DNA of 64,000 nt from Chryseobacterium koreense CCUG 49689 (GTDB lineage Bacteria > Bacteroidota > Bacteroidia > Flavobacteriales > Weeksellaceae), in assembly GCF_001045435.1 (NCBI RefSeq), contig NZ_LFNG01000016.1, forward strand, positions 24,883-88,882. The letters run 5' to 3'. The position numbers and the translations under genes were made by a program. Below the pieces are notes generated by a model that was given only the letters and a program-made list of their open reading frames with translations, was not told the origin of the DNA and searched no databases. This document shows positions 29,050 through 37,672 of the stretch, one piece after another (position 1 is the stretch's first letter; each line of letters opens with the position of its first letter).

Positions 29050-29637
29050 TTAATGAAAAAATTCATAATGGCTTTCATCAGCAAAATCCATCATTGGGCG
29101 GTCTCCGGAAGTATCTCCAAAAGCAATGATTTTATCGAATTTTTTTCCGTCGATTGCCTCTTTAATCCTGCTGACTTTTTCTGTGCCATTGCAATTTCTT
29201 CCCAAAAAATTTCCAGTGAAAATATCATCTCTAAATTCCGCCCGGGTTGCCAACAGATTCATACCCAGTTTTTCGGCAAAAGGTTTTACCCAGATATCCA
29301 AAGATGCGGAAACGATGTAACTTTCCGTGTTTTCGCTTTTTCTGTTTTTGATAAATTCAAGGGCATTTTCCCGAATAATTTCCGGATAATAATTTTCAAA
29401 GAATTTTTTTGTTTTTTCTTCTATTCTGCTTTTCCTCTGGCCTTTAAGTATGGATGAAATAAAACTTTTCTTTACTTTTTCGGCATTGGCCAATTTTAAC
29501 TTTAACAAAATAAAAAGCGGAACGTGCTTGATAAACTGAAAATTAAACTTCAAAGGATCATAGAATTTAAGGTACAAAAACATGGTGTCTTTGTACGTTA
29601 AAGTTCCGTCGAAATCGAATAAATACAGTTTCTTCAT
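29050..29637 (-). CDS. HAD-IB phosphatase, last gene of the polyprenyl-arabinose-like cluster
   Basis: 195 aa. The HAD nucleophile motif DFDGT (Asp8, Asp10), motif II YIVSASLD and motif IV FGDTSGDRPMM are clear. By analogy with the actinobacterial DprE locus it could remove the 5-phosphate from polyprenyl-phosphoryl-5-phosphoribose. I use the ATG at 29637; the frame runs to 29658. It lies 64 nt after the DprE2-like gene. Confidence 0.85.
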   Translation of the reverse strand: MKKLYLFDFDGTLTYKDTMFLYLKFYDPLKFNFQFIKHVPLFILLKLKLANAEKVKKSFISSILKGQRKSRIEEKTKKFFENYYPEIIRENALEFIKNRKSENTESYIVSASLDIWVKPFAEKLGMNLLATRAEFRDDIFTGNFLGRNCNGTEKVSRIKEAIDGKKFDKIIAFGDTSGDRPMMDFADESHYEFFH

Positions 29638-29701
29638 TGGTATTTTTACAATTGGCAATCAGGTTACGCCATTCAGCTTAAAGCCACTTGCCAAAAGCGA
29701 A

Positions 29702-30427
29702 CTAAAGTTTTAATTTCTTAAAAATAAATTCGGGTATATTTTTGATAATCAACATAATGATTCCCCATACCGGCAAAATGTAAACTATGTTTTTTTGTTT
29801 TTTATAGGCTTTGTAGATTGCTGCGGCAGCTTGTTTTGGACTTGCCGTAAGCGTGGGATTCAGTGGCAATCCTTCCGTCATTTTGGTGTCCATGAATCCT
29901 GGTTTCACGGTCATCACATGAACCTTTTTACTGAAAAGATAATTTCGGAGTCCGCTTAAATACGCCGTCAAACCGGCTTTTGCACTTCCGTAAATAAAAT
30001 TGCTCTGTCTTCCCCGATCACCGGCAACAGATGATAGCACAATCATGTTTCCAGCACGTTTTCTTTCCATTCTTTCTGCAAAATAATTCAGAACAGGAAC
30101 CAGTTTCGCGTAATTGATGTCGATGATCTTTTGCGTATTATTTTGGTCATAAAGCCCATCTTCGGTACTTTGCCCCAGATAACCGGTTGCACAAAAAAGG
30201 AGCTCAGAATCGATGTCATCGAAGCTGGAATAATCAATTTCACGCAACAGATCAAGCTCAATAATTTTGCTTTGCTGAAGGTATTTCACATCGATATGCT
30301 GTGCAAATCTCTTCGCGTTTTCCATATCCGAAGTGAACAGATAAACATAAGCAAACTGCTCTCCCGATTGCAAAACCTTTTCTACAAACGCTTGAGCTAC
30401 TTCTGAATTACTGCCGAGAATGATCAT
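29702..30427 (-). CDS. SDR oxidoreductase, DprE2-like
   Basis: A 241-aa short-chain dehydrogenase/reductase. The start IILGSNSEVAQAF is a compact Gly motif. The catalytic Ser is in VLSSVAG (near 132-133), with Tyr146 and Lys150 in YGSAK. A C-terminal hydrophobic tail may bind the membrane. In the DprE pathway the SDR partner reduces the 2-keto intermediate to polyprenyl-phosphoryl arabinose. It is next to a DprE1-like gene, which supports this. Confidence 0.82.
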   Translation of the reverse strand: MIILGSNSEVAQAFVEKVLQSGEQFAYVYLFTSDMENAKRFAQHIDVKYLQQSKIIELDLLREIDYSSFDDIDSELLFCATGYLGQSTEDGLYDQNNTQKIIDINYAKLVPVLNYFAERMERKRAGNMIVLSSVAGDRGRQSNFIYGSAKAGLTAYLSGLRNYLFSKKVHVMTVKPGFMDTKMTEGLPLNPTLTASPKQAAAAIYKAYKKQKNIVYILPVWGIIMLIIKNIPEFIFKKLKL

Positions 30428-30486
30428 GATTGATGGGTGCTTTAAGATTTGAGTTGGCTTTTTGGTGCATTTAGTTCAGGGTGCAA

Positions 30487-31803
30487 TCAAATATTGTTAA
30501 TGATTCTTTTATATTGTAGCGACACAAATTTCGGATTCTGAACATTTTGCAGGTAATTTGTCAATGATGATTTGCTCATGGCATCTTTGGTCAAATATAT
30601 TCTTCCGCCGAACTCTTCAACAATTTCATCCAGTTTTTGCACCAAATCCTTCAGTTTAGAATTCACTTTAAAGTCCAAAGCCAAAGTATATCCTTCGAAA
30701 GGAAATGAATTGTAAGCTTCAGGATTATTTTTTCCGAAAAGCTTCAAAACCGCCAAAAAAGAGCCATTTCCACTTTTTGCAATGGTTTCCAAAATCCGCC
30801 GCATTCCTTCTTTGCCTTTAGCTTTGGGAATCACCATCTGGTACTGGATAAATCCGCTTTTGCCATAAATCCTGTTCCAATCGTTAATCGCATCCAAAGG
30901 ATAGAAAAACGTTTCATAGTCTATATAACTCTTCACTTCCTTGGCACGCTGCTTTTTGAAATAGAGCATGTTGAAGAGCTTCACGGTGAAATTATTCAAA
31001 ACAAAATTCGGAAAATAAAAAGGTACCGTGGGACTAAGTTTTGGCCTTAATCTGAGCGGATTATCATGGAGGTTTTTTGGAAGTTGATGTCTGAAAGCGT
31101 GCTCACCGCGCATCAAAATACTTCGGCCTATATTTTTTCCCGTTTGCAGACAATCGATCCATGCCACGCTGTAAGTCCAGGATTCGCTTTCTTCAAAAAG
31201 CCTGAATATTTCATCAAGATTTTCTGCTTTAATGCTTTCCTGCCTAATATATGCGGTTTCGATATTTTTTAACTTAAATTTTGCCGAGAGAATAATTCCG
31301 GTCAATCCCATTCCGCCAATTGTTGCCCAAAACTTTTCGGCGTTTTCGGTTCGCGAGCAATTCAGGATTTCGCCATTTTCATTAAGTAATGAAAATTCCA
31401 AAACGTACTCCGAAAAACATCCCTCTGCATGGTGATTTTTCCCATGAACATCAGATGCAATGGCGCCTCCAATGGAAATAAACTTAGTTCCCGGCGTCAC
31501 ATAGAGAAAGTAACCCTGTGGAACCACCACTTCCAAAACTTCTGAAAGTAAAACTCCGGATTCACACTCGATAATTCCGTTTAAGCGGTCAAAGCTGATG
31601 AATTTGTTCAGTCTTTTCGTGGAAAAAATATGTTCAGAAAACGCTGCGTCTCCATAACATCTTCCGTTTCCGCGAGCGATAATTTCGTTGTGGTTTTTTA
31701 CGAATTCTCTAATCTTTTTTAAGGAATCATCTGATCTGATTTCTTTTTCTACCACCGGAAAATTTCCCCAATTCGTCACTTTCTGTATAAAATTCGGCTT
31801 CAT
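30487..31803 (-). CDS. FAD-dependent oxidase, DprE1-like
   Basis: 438 aa. A PCMH-type FAD-binding domain with ARGNGRCYGDAA at about 43-54 and an ALO-type C-terminal substrate domain. In mycobacteria DprE1 oxidises the 2-OH of decaprenyl-phosphoryl ribose. Translation starts at 31803, where the ATG shares a base with the TAA of the UbiA gene (TAATG). That coupling argues strongly for a shared pathway. Confidence 0.85.
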   Translation of the reverse strand: MKPNFIQKVTNWGNFPVVEKEIRSDDSLKKIREFVKNHNEIIARGNGRCYGDAAFSEHIFSTKRLNKFISFDRLNGIIECESGVLLSEVLEVVVPQGYFLYVTPGTKFISIGGAIASDVHGKNHHAEGCFSEYVLEFSLLNENGEILNCSRTENAEKFWATIGGMGLTGIILSAKFKLKNIETAYIRQESIKAENLDEIFRLFEESESWTYSVAWIDCLQTGKNIGRSILMRGEHAFRHQLPKNLHDNPLRLRPKLSPTVPFYFPNFVLNNFTVKLFNMLYFKKQRAKEVKSYIDYETFFYPLDAINDWNRIYGKSGFIQYQMVIPKAKGKEGMRRILETIAKSGNGSFLAVLKLFGKNNPEAYNSFPFEGYTLALDFKVNSKLKDLVQKLDEIVEEFGGRIYLTKDAMSKSSLTNYLQNVQNPKFVSLQYKRIINNI

Positions 31804-32687
31804 TATTTGAAATAGATTTGAAGTAAAAAAGAAATGAGCCAAAGCACCAATGTGGCCTGAATGTAATGGTCTTTATAAACGATTTTGGTGGGCGATTCGG
31901 TTTTGTTGTAAACCAAAGTCTGCTGCAGATACCTTAGAAACGCGAAAACCACAAAGATAACGGTGTAGAAAACCCTTGGGTGAAAGCGTTTCTGTACTTC
32001 CGGCGATAGGGTGAACATCAGATAACAGACAATTGCCAAAGCGCAACTGATTGAAAGTGCGATATCTGCGAATTGCACATTATAACCATCTAACGCCTTT
32101 CTGGTTCGCCCGGAAATCTGCGCATTGATCAGCTCGCCGCGCCTTTTGCCAATCGCCAAAACCAGCGCCAGTACGAAGGTCAGCAAAATTGCCCATTGGG
32201 AAATAAAGATTCCGGTTGCGTAACCTCCTGCCAGAACTCTTAGAACAAATCCCGTGGCGATGATGCAGATATCTACGATGGCCACATGTTTTAATTTGAA
32301 GGTATAAAGGACGTTCATCACAAAATACAACAGGATAATAGTGGAAAATTTCCAGTAGTTTTGATGGAAATAGGATTGCCCGAAAAATATGAGCGCAGTG
32401 ACAAAAGCGATCAGTAAAACCAAAATAGTGCGCGCAGTATTTTTGGAAATTGCACCACTCGCAAGCGGCCGATTCCTTTTCTCTGGATGTTTGCGGTCGG
32501 ATTCGATATCCGAATAATCATTAATGATATAAATACAACTAGCGGTGAGGGAAAACACGACAAACGCAAAAATACTTTCGAGCAGCAGCTTGGAATTGGT
32601 GACATTGCCGGAAAAAAACAAAGGTGCAAATACGAAAAGATTTTTCACCCATTGTTCGACCCGAAGCAGTTTAAAGAATTTCGTCAT
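31803..32687 (-). CDS. UbiA-family polyprenyl-phosphate phosphoribosyltransferase (DPPR synthase-like)
   Basis: A 294-aa inner-membrane protein with about eight hydrophobic segments. The UbiA motif NDYSDIESD (Asn56 to Asp64) that binds Mg-diphosphate is followed by KHPEKRNRPLASG, the form found in decaprenyl-phosphate 5-phosphoribosyltransferases. It would join PRPP to a polyprenyl phosphate. First gene of the four-gene cluster. A TAnnTTTG box lies 20 nt upstream, close to the mobile element edge. Confidence 0.88.
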   Translation of the reverse strand: MTKFFKLLRVEQWVKNLFVFAPLFFSGNVTNSKLLLESIFAFVVFSLTASCIYIINDYSDIESDRKHPEKRNRPLASGAISKNTARTILVLLIAFVTALIFFGQSYFHQNYWKFSTIILLYFVMNVLYTFKLKHVAIVDICIIATGFVLRVLAGGYATGIFISQWAILLTFVLALVLAIGKRRGELINAQISGRTRKALDGYNVQFADIALSISCALAIVCYLMFTLSPEVQKRFHPRVFYTVIFVVFAFLRYLQQTLVYNKTESPTKIVYKDHYIQATLVLWLISFLLQIYFK

Positions 32688-32706
32688 CCGTGTAAATAAT
32701 CAGCTA

Positions 32707-32714
32707 CAAAATTA
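32707..32714 (-). promoter_or_regulatory. Candidate -7 box (TAATTTTG on minus) of the ubiA cluster
   Basis: It matches TAnnTTTG. It lies between the ubiA start and the left edge of the element, so the insertion kept the promoter intact or supplied it. Confidence 0.4.
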
Positions 32715-32766
32715 ATGATTTTAAAATAAATTTTCAGTAAAAATACATCAAAGATTAATAACAGGG

Positions 32767-32801
32767 AAAACGGTTGTAAATAAAGGCTTTACAGCCGTTT
32801 T
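32767..32801 (+). terminator. Strong hairpin near the left element edge
   Basis: A 14-bp stem with one G-T pair (32767-32780 with 32788-32801) and a 7-nt loop, followed by ATGATTTTTT. It looks like a terminator on the plus strand, though no plus-strand gene precedes it. It may shield ubiA from the element, or be a relic of a gene displaced by insertion. Confidence 0.5.
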
Positions 32802-32858
32802 ATGATTTTTTGGTAATGCGGTAAAAAGCAGAAAAAAGCGAGGTTTGGCAAAAGTAAG

Positions 32859-32874
32859 GTTACTAAAACGTTAC
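32859..32874. repeat. Left-end GTTAC direct repeat (possible integrase site)
   Basis: GTTAC at 32859 and again at 32870, 11 bp apart, within GTTACTAAAACGTTAC. The right edge has the same arrangement (GTTACCAAATCGTTAC at 59913), with 14 of 16 positions equal. It could be an arm-type integrase site; the match is too short to prove. Confidence 0.35.
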
Positions 32875-32987
32875 TTTTAAATAATGGAAACAATCATTTC
32901 AAAACACTGTATTTCAGTCTTTTGCACAGTTTTTCATATTGTTCCGTGGCTCACATAAGTTTAATTTTATCATTAAGAATTGTGAGT

Positions 32988-34238
32988 ATGGAAACGACAA
33001 AAAAATCAACGTTTAAGGTATTGTTTTACCTTAAAAAGAACGCCCCAAAGAAAAACGGAAAGGTTACGGTTATGTGCAGGATTACCGTAAACGGCAACCA
33101 GTCTGCATTCAGTACCAAGCTGGATATTTCCGCATCGAATTGGGATTTGAAGTACGGCAGGGTTTTAGGAAAAAGCAGGGAAGCCCAGGACGTGAACGGC
33201 AAACTTGACAAGATACGTTTAGGTATCGAGGAATGCTATTCCAAAATCCTGAAGAACGAGGGAGCTGTAAACAGTACGAAACTTAAAAATGCCTTTCTCG
33301 GTATGGAAAGCGGAGAGCTTACCTTTTTCAGGTTCTGCGAGCAATTTCTTTTGGACTTCGATAAAAAAGTCGGTAGCGGACTTAGGGCTATAGGTTCTTA
33401 CCGTAGGTACAGGACACTCATAAAGCATCTTCGCAATTTTGCACGTGTGAAATATGGTTATACCGATGTATCTTTTAATGACCTTACCCCTGATTTTGTA
33501 CAGGACTTTGATTACTACCTGCGTGATGACCATCAATTGGGGCATAATACGGTTTGGGTATATATGATTGGATTTACCACGCTTTGCCGATTGGCAATGA
33601 GCAGAAAGCATCTTGCCTTTAATCCTTTCAGTGAATACAAGAACACCAAAAAAGACCGAGACCGTGGCTATCTTTTGAGAAATGAACTGGAACAGCTCGT
33701 AACGTTCAACTGCGAAAAAAAGAAAGATGAACTGGTTAAAGATTTGTTTGTTTTCAGTTGCTTTACTGGTCTTTCCTATTCAGATATTAAAGGGCTTAGA
33801 AACAGCAATATTCAGGATTTCTTTGACGGTAACCAGTGGATTATCATACGTAGGAAAAAAACAGCCACATCGTCAAACGTGATGCTGTTGGATATTCCCA
33901 AAATGATTATCGAAAAATATGCAGGATTTTCAAAAGACGGTAAGGTTTTCCCTGTACCATCAAACACTGTCTGCAATGATAGTTTGAAACGAATATCTCA
34001 ACTGATTGACTGCCTGAAACAAAAGAAAGTAACCTTTCATTTGGCACGTCATACGTTTGCCACCTTGTTTTTGAGCGAGGGTGTTCCGCTTGAAAGTTTG
34101 AGCAAGATGTTAGGACATAAGAATATTGCTACTACTCAGATTTACGCCAAGATACTTAACGAGAAAGTCGGTAAGGATATGCAAAAGGTTTCACATAAAT
34201 TCAAGGGAATGGAACAGTCATTTGTTTCGCAACTATGA
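32988..34238 (+). CDS. Tyrosine site-specific integrase (IntDOT-like)
   Basis: 416 aa from the ATG at 32988. An arm-binding N-terminal region (VLFYLKKNAPKKNGKVTVMCRI), a SAM-like core-binding domain (about 115-215) and a catalytic domain. Catalytic residues include His351-x-x-Arg354 (HLARH), His377 (LGHKN) and nucleophile Tyr386 (QIYAKI). The first arginine of the family is replaced: the text reads TGLSYSD where most have TGLR, as in IntDOT of Bacteroides. It should integrate and excise this element. Confidence 0.94.
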   Translation: METTKKSTFKVLFYLKKNAPKKNGKVTVMCRITVNGNQSAFSTKLDISASNWDLKYGRVLGKSREAQDVNGKLDKIRLGIEECYSKILKNEGAVNSTKLKNAFLGMESGELTFFRFCEQFLLDFDKKVGSGLRAIGSYRRYRTLIKHLRNFARVKYGYTDVSFNDLTPDFVQDFDYYLRDDHQLGHNTVWVYMIGFTTLCRLAMSRKHLAFNPFSEYKNTKKDRDRGYLLRNELEQLVTFNCEKKKDELVKDLFVFSCFTGLSYSDIKGLRNSNIQDFFDGNQWIIIRRKKTATSSNVMLLDIPKMIIEKYAGFSKDGKVFPVPSNTVCNDSLKRISQLIDCLKQKKVTFHLARHTFATLFLSEGVPLESLSKMLGHKNIATTQIYAKILNEKVGKDMQKVSHKFKGMEQSFVSQL

Positions 34239-34258
34239 AATCTATAAAGTAATCAAGA

Positions 34259-34290
34259 AAAGTCAATGTTATTTACATTGACTTTTTTTG
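34259..34290 (+). terminator. Terminator of the integrase gene
   Basis: A perfect 9-bp stem (AGTCAATGT with ACATTGACT), a 5-nt loop TATTT and a run of seven T. Confidence 0.88.
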
Positions 34291-34332
34291 TTTACCTTGG
34301 CTACACTTTTAAGAAATTAAAACAAGACTTTA

Positions 34333-35829
34333 ATGAAATCAAAAATTTTCCTATCAATATTTTTTAGTCTAACACTAATAGCATCAAAAGCTCAAACCAA
34401 AATTTTAACGAAACAGCAATTAAAACAAGACATTGAATCTCTTAGAGAAATTCTAAATGAAAATTCATCTTATGTTTATTTGAACGGATATGACTTTAAT
34501 AAAGATTTTGAAAAATATCTGAAAAATCTGAAAGACTCTACCAAACTTGAAGATTTCGGTTCATTTCTTACTGAAACAATTGGTAAAATCGGAGACAGAC
34601 ATTCTTCTGTAAGAGGTTTTGAGGTGAAAGATTCTCTTTACTTACCTTTCATTTTTGCACCTGAAAACGAAAAGGTTATCATCCTGAAAAGAAATACCGA
34701 CAAAACTTTGGAGATAGTAAATCTAAAATTTCCTTACCTCAAAAGCATAGACGGAATATCCACAGATGATTTCCTTCAGAAAATACTTCCTAATGGAATA
34801 TCTGCACCACAAAAAGCATATTTCACAACCGCCGTAAGAGAAATTCGGGACGTTCAAAGAAATTACAAAATGCTCAACAAAGAATTGCCTAAAGAAATCA
34901 AATTAACATTTTCAGATGCATCATTCCAAAATGACACAATAATAAGTGTTTCTCCTGTGGCAAGAATGCAAACTTTTCAACCTTGGGATGAAAAATTTGA
35001 AAGTGAATTCAAGCTCACTAAAGAAGCAGATTATAATAAACCCGAAATCGTAAACAAACTTTTTAGCATCAAAAACAACATCGCATACATTCAGATTCCT
35101 GCAATGGTTGCTAAAGAAGATGCACCGCTTTTGTTGGAGAAAATCAATTCTTTTATGGAATCTATACGAAATGACAGTAAAGCATTGATAATAGACGTGA
35201 GAAGCAACGGAGGTGGGACAAGAGATATAACCTATGAATTTGCAAAATATTTTGTTCATCCCGATTCCATATTCGTAGTTAATGCTACCAAGCAAAGAGG
35301 TTTGATTCCTTTATCAGAAGAAAACATAGAAAGTTTACACAGCCGAAATTTATATTCGTTTTCAGAATTGGATAAACAAGAACAAAAAAGTGTAACAAAA
35401 TTTCTCAAAACCTTCAAACCAATGTATGAATTGGACAATAAAAAATACAGCGAATACTATTTTGGTTTATTGAACGGAAAGAAATTAGCCAAACAATCTT
35501 TTTACTATAACAAACCTGTTTACATTTTAGCAAATGAAAAAAGTTTTAGTGCAGCATCTGTTTTTGTAGCAGTTTTCAAAAATATTCCAAATGTGAAAAT
35601 TGTTGGGGTTACAACAGACGGTTCAAGTGGAAACAGTGACCGATTTGAGTTGCCTAATTCCGAAATTCGTCTAAAACTCAGCACAATGGTTTCTTTCCAA
35701 AAAGACGGGAAAATTTTGGACGGATACGGCACTGAACCAGACATCAAAATTGAAAGAGATATTAATCAGATTCTTTGGAAATCTGATACTCAAATTGATA
35801 AGCTAAGGAGCATTATTCTGAAAAACTAA
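34333..35829 (+). CDS. Secreted S41-family (C-terminal processing) peptidase
   Basis: 498 aa. A signal peptide ends at ASKAQ. The tail-specific-protease domain shows ALIIDVRSNGGGT and the nucleophile Ser406 in NEKSFSAASVF, then VGVTTDGSSGN. No PDZ domain is evident. It is cargo lodged between the integrase and the excision genes, with its own terminator. The substrate is unknown. It is AT-richer than the chromosomal genes around the element. Confidence 0.82.
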   Translation: MKSKIFLSIFFSLTLIASKAQTKILTKQQLKQDIESLREILNENSSYVYLNGYDFNKDFEKYLKNLKDSTKLEDFGSFLTETIGKIGDRHSSVRGFEVKDSLYLPFIFAPENEKVIILKRNTDKTLEIVNLKFPYLKSIDGISTDDFLQKILPNGISAPQKAYFTTAVREIRDVQRNYKMLNKELPKEIKLTFSDASFQNDTIISVSPVARMQTFQPWDEKFESEFKLTKEADYNKPEIVNKLFSIKNNIAYIQIPAMVAKEDAPLLLEKINSFMESIRNDSKALIIDVRSNGGGTRDITYEFAKYFVHPDSIFVVNATKQRGLIPLSEENIESLHSRNLYSFSELDKQEQKSVTKFLKTFKPMYELDNKKYSEYYFGLLNGKKLAKQSFYYNKPVYILANEKSFSAASVFVAVFKNIPNVKIVGVTTDGSSGNSDRFELPNSEIRLKLSTMVSFQKDGKILDGYGTEPDIKIERDINQILWKSDTQIDKLRSIILKN

Positions 35830-35837
35830 AACACGAT

Positions 35838-35871
35838 AGCCCATTGTTTTTAAGCAGTGGGCTGTTTCTTT
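35838..35871 (+). terminator. Terminator of the S41 peptidase gene
   Basis: A 9-bp stem (AGCCCATTG with CAGTGGGCT, one G-T pair) with an 8-nt loop, then GTTTCTTT. Confidence 0.75.
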
Positions 35872-35917
35872 AATTAACCGATACGGTTACAGTTTCAGAG
35901 CATTCTTTTTTTAACGG

Positions 35918-36199
35918 CTAACGTTGATAGTTATCTTCCAATACCTTGATAATATCGCTTTCACGAAAAAGGATTTTTCGTTCGAGCTTGATAAAAGGTA
36001 ATAGTCCGTCATCTCTGTACTGTTGCAACGTCCGTTTGCTGATATGCAACATCTCGCAAACCTGTTCGCCTGACAGATAGATTTCCCCTTTAAAAAGTGG
36101 GTGGAAATATTCCCTGATATACAGCAGTTCATTTTTGATGCCTACCACAGCTTCGAGCAAAGCAAGCATATCCTCGTTTGAATTTCCAATCTGTTTCAT
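35918..36199 (-). CDS. Xis-like HTH protein, second of a pair
   Basis: A 93-aa helix-turn-helix protein of the MerR/excisionase (HTH_17) type. YLSGEQVCEMLHISKRTLQQYRDDGLLPFIKLERKILFRESDI is the recognition region (about 40-85). I start at 36199; the ATG overlaps the stop of the upstream HTH gene (ATGA). Such pairs act with integrases in excision of Bacteroidota elements; the role is inferred. Confidence 0.85.
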   Translation of the reverse strand: MKQIGNSNEDMLALLEAVVGIKNELLYIREYFHPLFKGEIYLSGEQVCEMLHISKRTLQQYRDDGLLPFIKLERKILFRESDIIKVLEDNYQR

Positions 36200-36492
36200 T
36201 TCTTTTGCTTTTTTAACGGTCGCTCTCCCTGCATAAATAATTCCACTTCGGATAATCTGAAATATGTTTTCCGATTGATTTGCGTTGCCCCAAGAATGCC
36301 CTTTGCCCTGTACGTCTGCAATGTTCTTTTGCTGATATTGAGCAGTTGGCAGGCTTCCTGCTGGTCGAGCCATTTCGTTGCCTGTTGCAGTGCTTTGTAG
36401 GGTGCAGTGATTTCCACTATTAAATTAGAAACTTCCTTTACTTCCCTGTGCAATGCCTCTAAAATCTGAATGTCCAAAACCGTTATTTCCAT
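36196..36492 (-). CDS. Xis-like HTH protein, first of a pair
   Basis: 98 aa from the ATG at 36492, with WLDQQEACQLLNISKRTLQTYRAKGILGATQINRKTYFRLSEV as HTH_17 domain (about 43-85). It shares ISKRTLQ-Y with the downstream gene, so the two are paralogs. They are coupled by a 4-base overlap. Confidence 0.85.
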   Translation of the reverse strand: MEITVLDIQILEALHREVKEVSNLIVEITAPYKALQQATKWLDQQEACQLLNISKRTLQTYRAKGILGATQINRKTYFRLSEVELFMQGERPLKKQKK

Positions 36493-36557
36493 ATCTGCAT
36501 CATTTAAACCCCGAAAATAAAAGCTATTCACATAGGTCATTGTAATGTTGCATCCAA

Positions 36558-36592
36558 TGGCGGTATTTGGCGTTCAGTTGCCGAATACTCGG
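36558..36592. repeat. Dispersed iteron-like repeat, copy 1
   Basis: It contains GGTATTTGGCGTTCAGTTG, and the arms GTATTTGGC and GCCGAATAC form an inverted repeat (8 of 9) around an 8-nt centre. It lies just after the stop of the Lys/Pro-rich protein gene. Confidence 0.75.
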
Positions 36593-36991
36593 CTACAATC
36601 CCAGCTTTGGTTTCTTGTTTTTTGGTGGATCCTGTTGCGGTTTGATTGAACTGTCCATTTTTAAAGCAGGCTTTCTGCCCGTCTGTACGGTCTGGCTTTT
36701 TTCATCGTTTTTGAAGCCCAAACGCATATCCGTTTTTGTTGCACCTATGATGCTTTCAGGTTCGGAAGCAGGTTTTGGCGGTTCAGGACGTTTGCCCCCG
36801 AACAGCCTTTCCAAATTCAGCAAGCCTTTTGCTTCCCTATACTGCCGTTTAAAATTGGCTATGAAATTGGAAATCGGGTCGCTGTTCTTATCGACCTGCA
36901 TAAAAGGTACATCCTTTTCTTTCCCGGACAGCTTTTTGTTTTTTTCAATTTGCTGCTCCCTGTCTTTTCCTATATTCTTTGGTTGTTCCAT
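36593..36991 (-). CDS. Lys/Pro-rich hypothetical protein of the element
   Basis: 132 aa, highly charged, no membrane segment. A central helical part (PISNFIANFKRQYREAKGLLNLERLFGG, about 40-65) and a disordered proline/lysine tail. I do not recognise the family. The place upstream of the HTH pair on the same strand suggests an element maintenance or transfer function, nothing more. Confidence 0.6.
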   Translation of the reverse strand: MEQPKNIGKDREQQIEKNKKLSGKEKDVPFMQVDKNSDPISNFIANFKRQYREAKGLLNLERLFGGKRPEPPKPASEPESIIGATKTDMRLGFKNDEKSQTVQTGRKPALKMDSSIKPQQDPPKNKKPKLGL

Positions 36992-37052
36992 AACAGTACA
37001 TTTTTCGGGAAAAATAGGATATTGGTGTAAGCAGTTACAAGTTTTGGAATTG

Positions 37053-37083
37053 ATTGGCAGTATTTGGCGTTCATTGGCAATAC
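37053..37083. repeat. Dispersed iteron-like repeat, copy 2
   Basis: It contains TTGGCAGTATTTGGCGTTC followed by ATTGGCAATAC. It shares GTATTTGGCGTTCA with copy 1 and CGTTCATTGGC with copy 3, all in the same orientation. Confidence 0.8.
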
Positions 37084-37331
37084 AGATGGGCTTTTAATCC
37101 TCAAAACACTTTAATTTCCCTGTGATTATTCCCCTGCACATTCAAGAGTTTTGGACGGATATGGGAAAGCATAACAAAAAATATCCAACGCTTTTCCTAC
37201 GCCTATTTTCCGTTATCCTTTCTGTGGCTTTGAAAGCCACTTCTTTTATAGATGGAACTTAATCCGCTTTTCATAAGCGGAGTTATTGGGGAAACAGGTT
37301 TCCAAAAAACGGATAAAAAGGCAGCCAAGTT

Positions 37332-37470
37332 GGAAAGGGCAGCCCACGCACCCGCCAGCCAAAAGCTTACGGCATAATGAAACAGAAAAAGAATACGGAA
37401 ATGAAGTTCTTTTTTCTGTTTCACCCTTCGGGACTTATTCCGTTTCCTTTTGGCCTGCCTTGCCCTTTCC
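37332..37470. repeat. Large nested imperfect inverted repeat
   Basis: Three nested arm pairs: GGAAAGGGCA (37332-37341) with TGCCCTTTCC (37461-37470), GCCAAAAG (37358-37365) with CTTTTGGC (37447-37454), and GAAACAGAAAAAGAA (37379-37393) with a near-exact partner at 37407-37422. The whole 139 bp can fold into one long hairpin. It lies between gene modules, with no T-run. Confidence 0.8.
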
Positions 37471-37672
37471 GTTTATCTGCTTTCTTTTTTTCCTTTTTCT
37501 TTTGGAAAAATATTTTTTTGAGGGGAGTTCTTCGGCTATCTACAATCGGCAGTGATATAAATACTATACTATTTGTTTCCCTGATGGTTTGTATCGTGAC
37601 TTCTTTTTCTTGTAGGATTTGCGGAGCAAGAAAAAAGAAGCAAAAAGAACACCGCTTTTAAGACTGGATTTT

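Larger units (their letters stand above)
36992..37672. other. 681-bp gene-poor stretch with structured DNA
   Basis: No open frame here looks real. It holds repeat copy 2 (37053), a large nested inverted repeat (37332-37470) and a second purine-rich hairpin (37600-37640, arms CTTCTTTTTCTTG and CAAGAAAAAAGAAG). Confidence 0.6.

Noticed and set aside
36567..37097. 176-aa plus-strand frame opposite the Lys/Pro-rich protein gene
   Set aside because: Phe/Ser-rich antisense shadow; the minus-strand frame has better composition and fits the gene order.
37203..37661. Short frames of 73-94 aa on both strands in the gene-poor part
   Set aside because: They lie over the nested inverted repeat, consist of low-complexity Phe/Lys/Leu runs and lack plausible starts.
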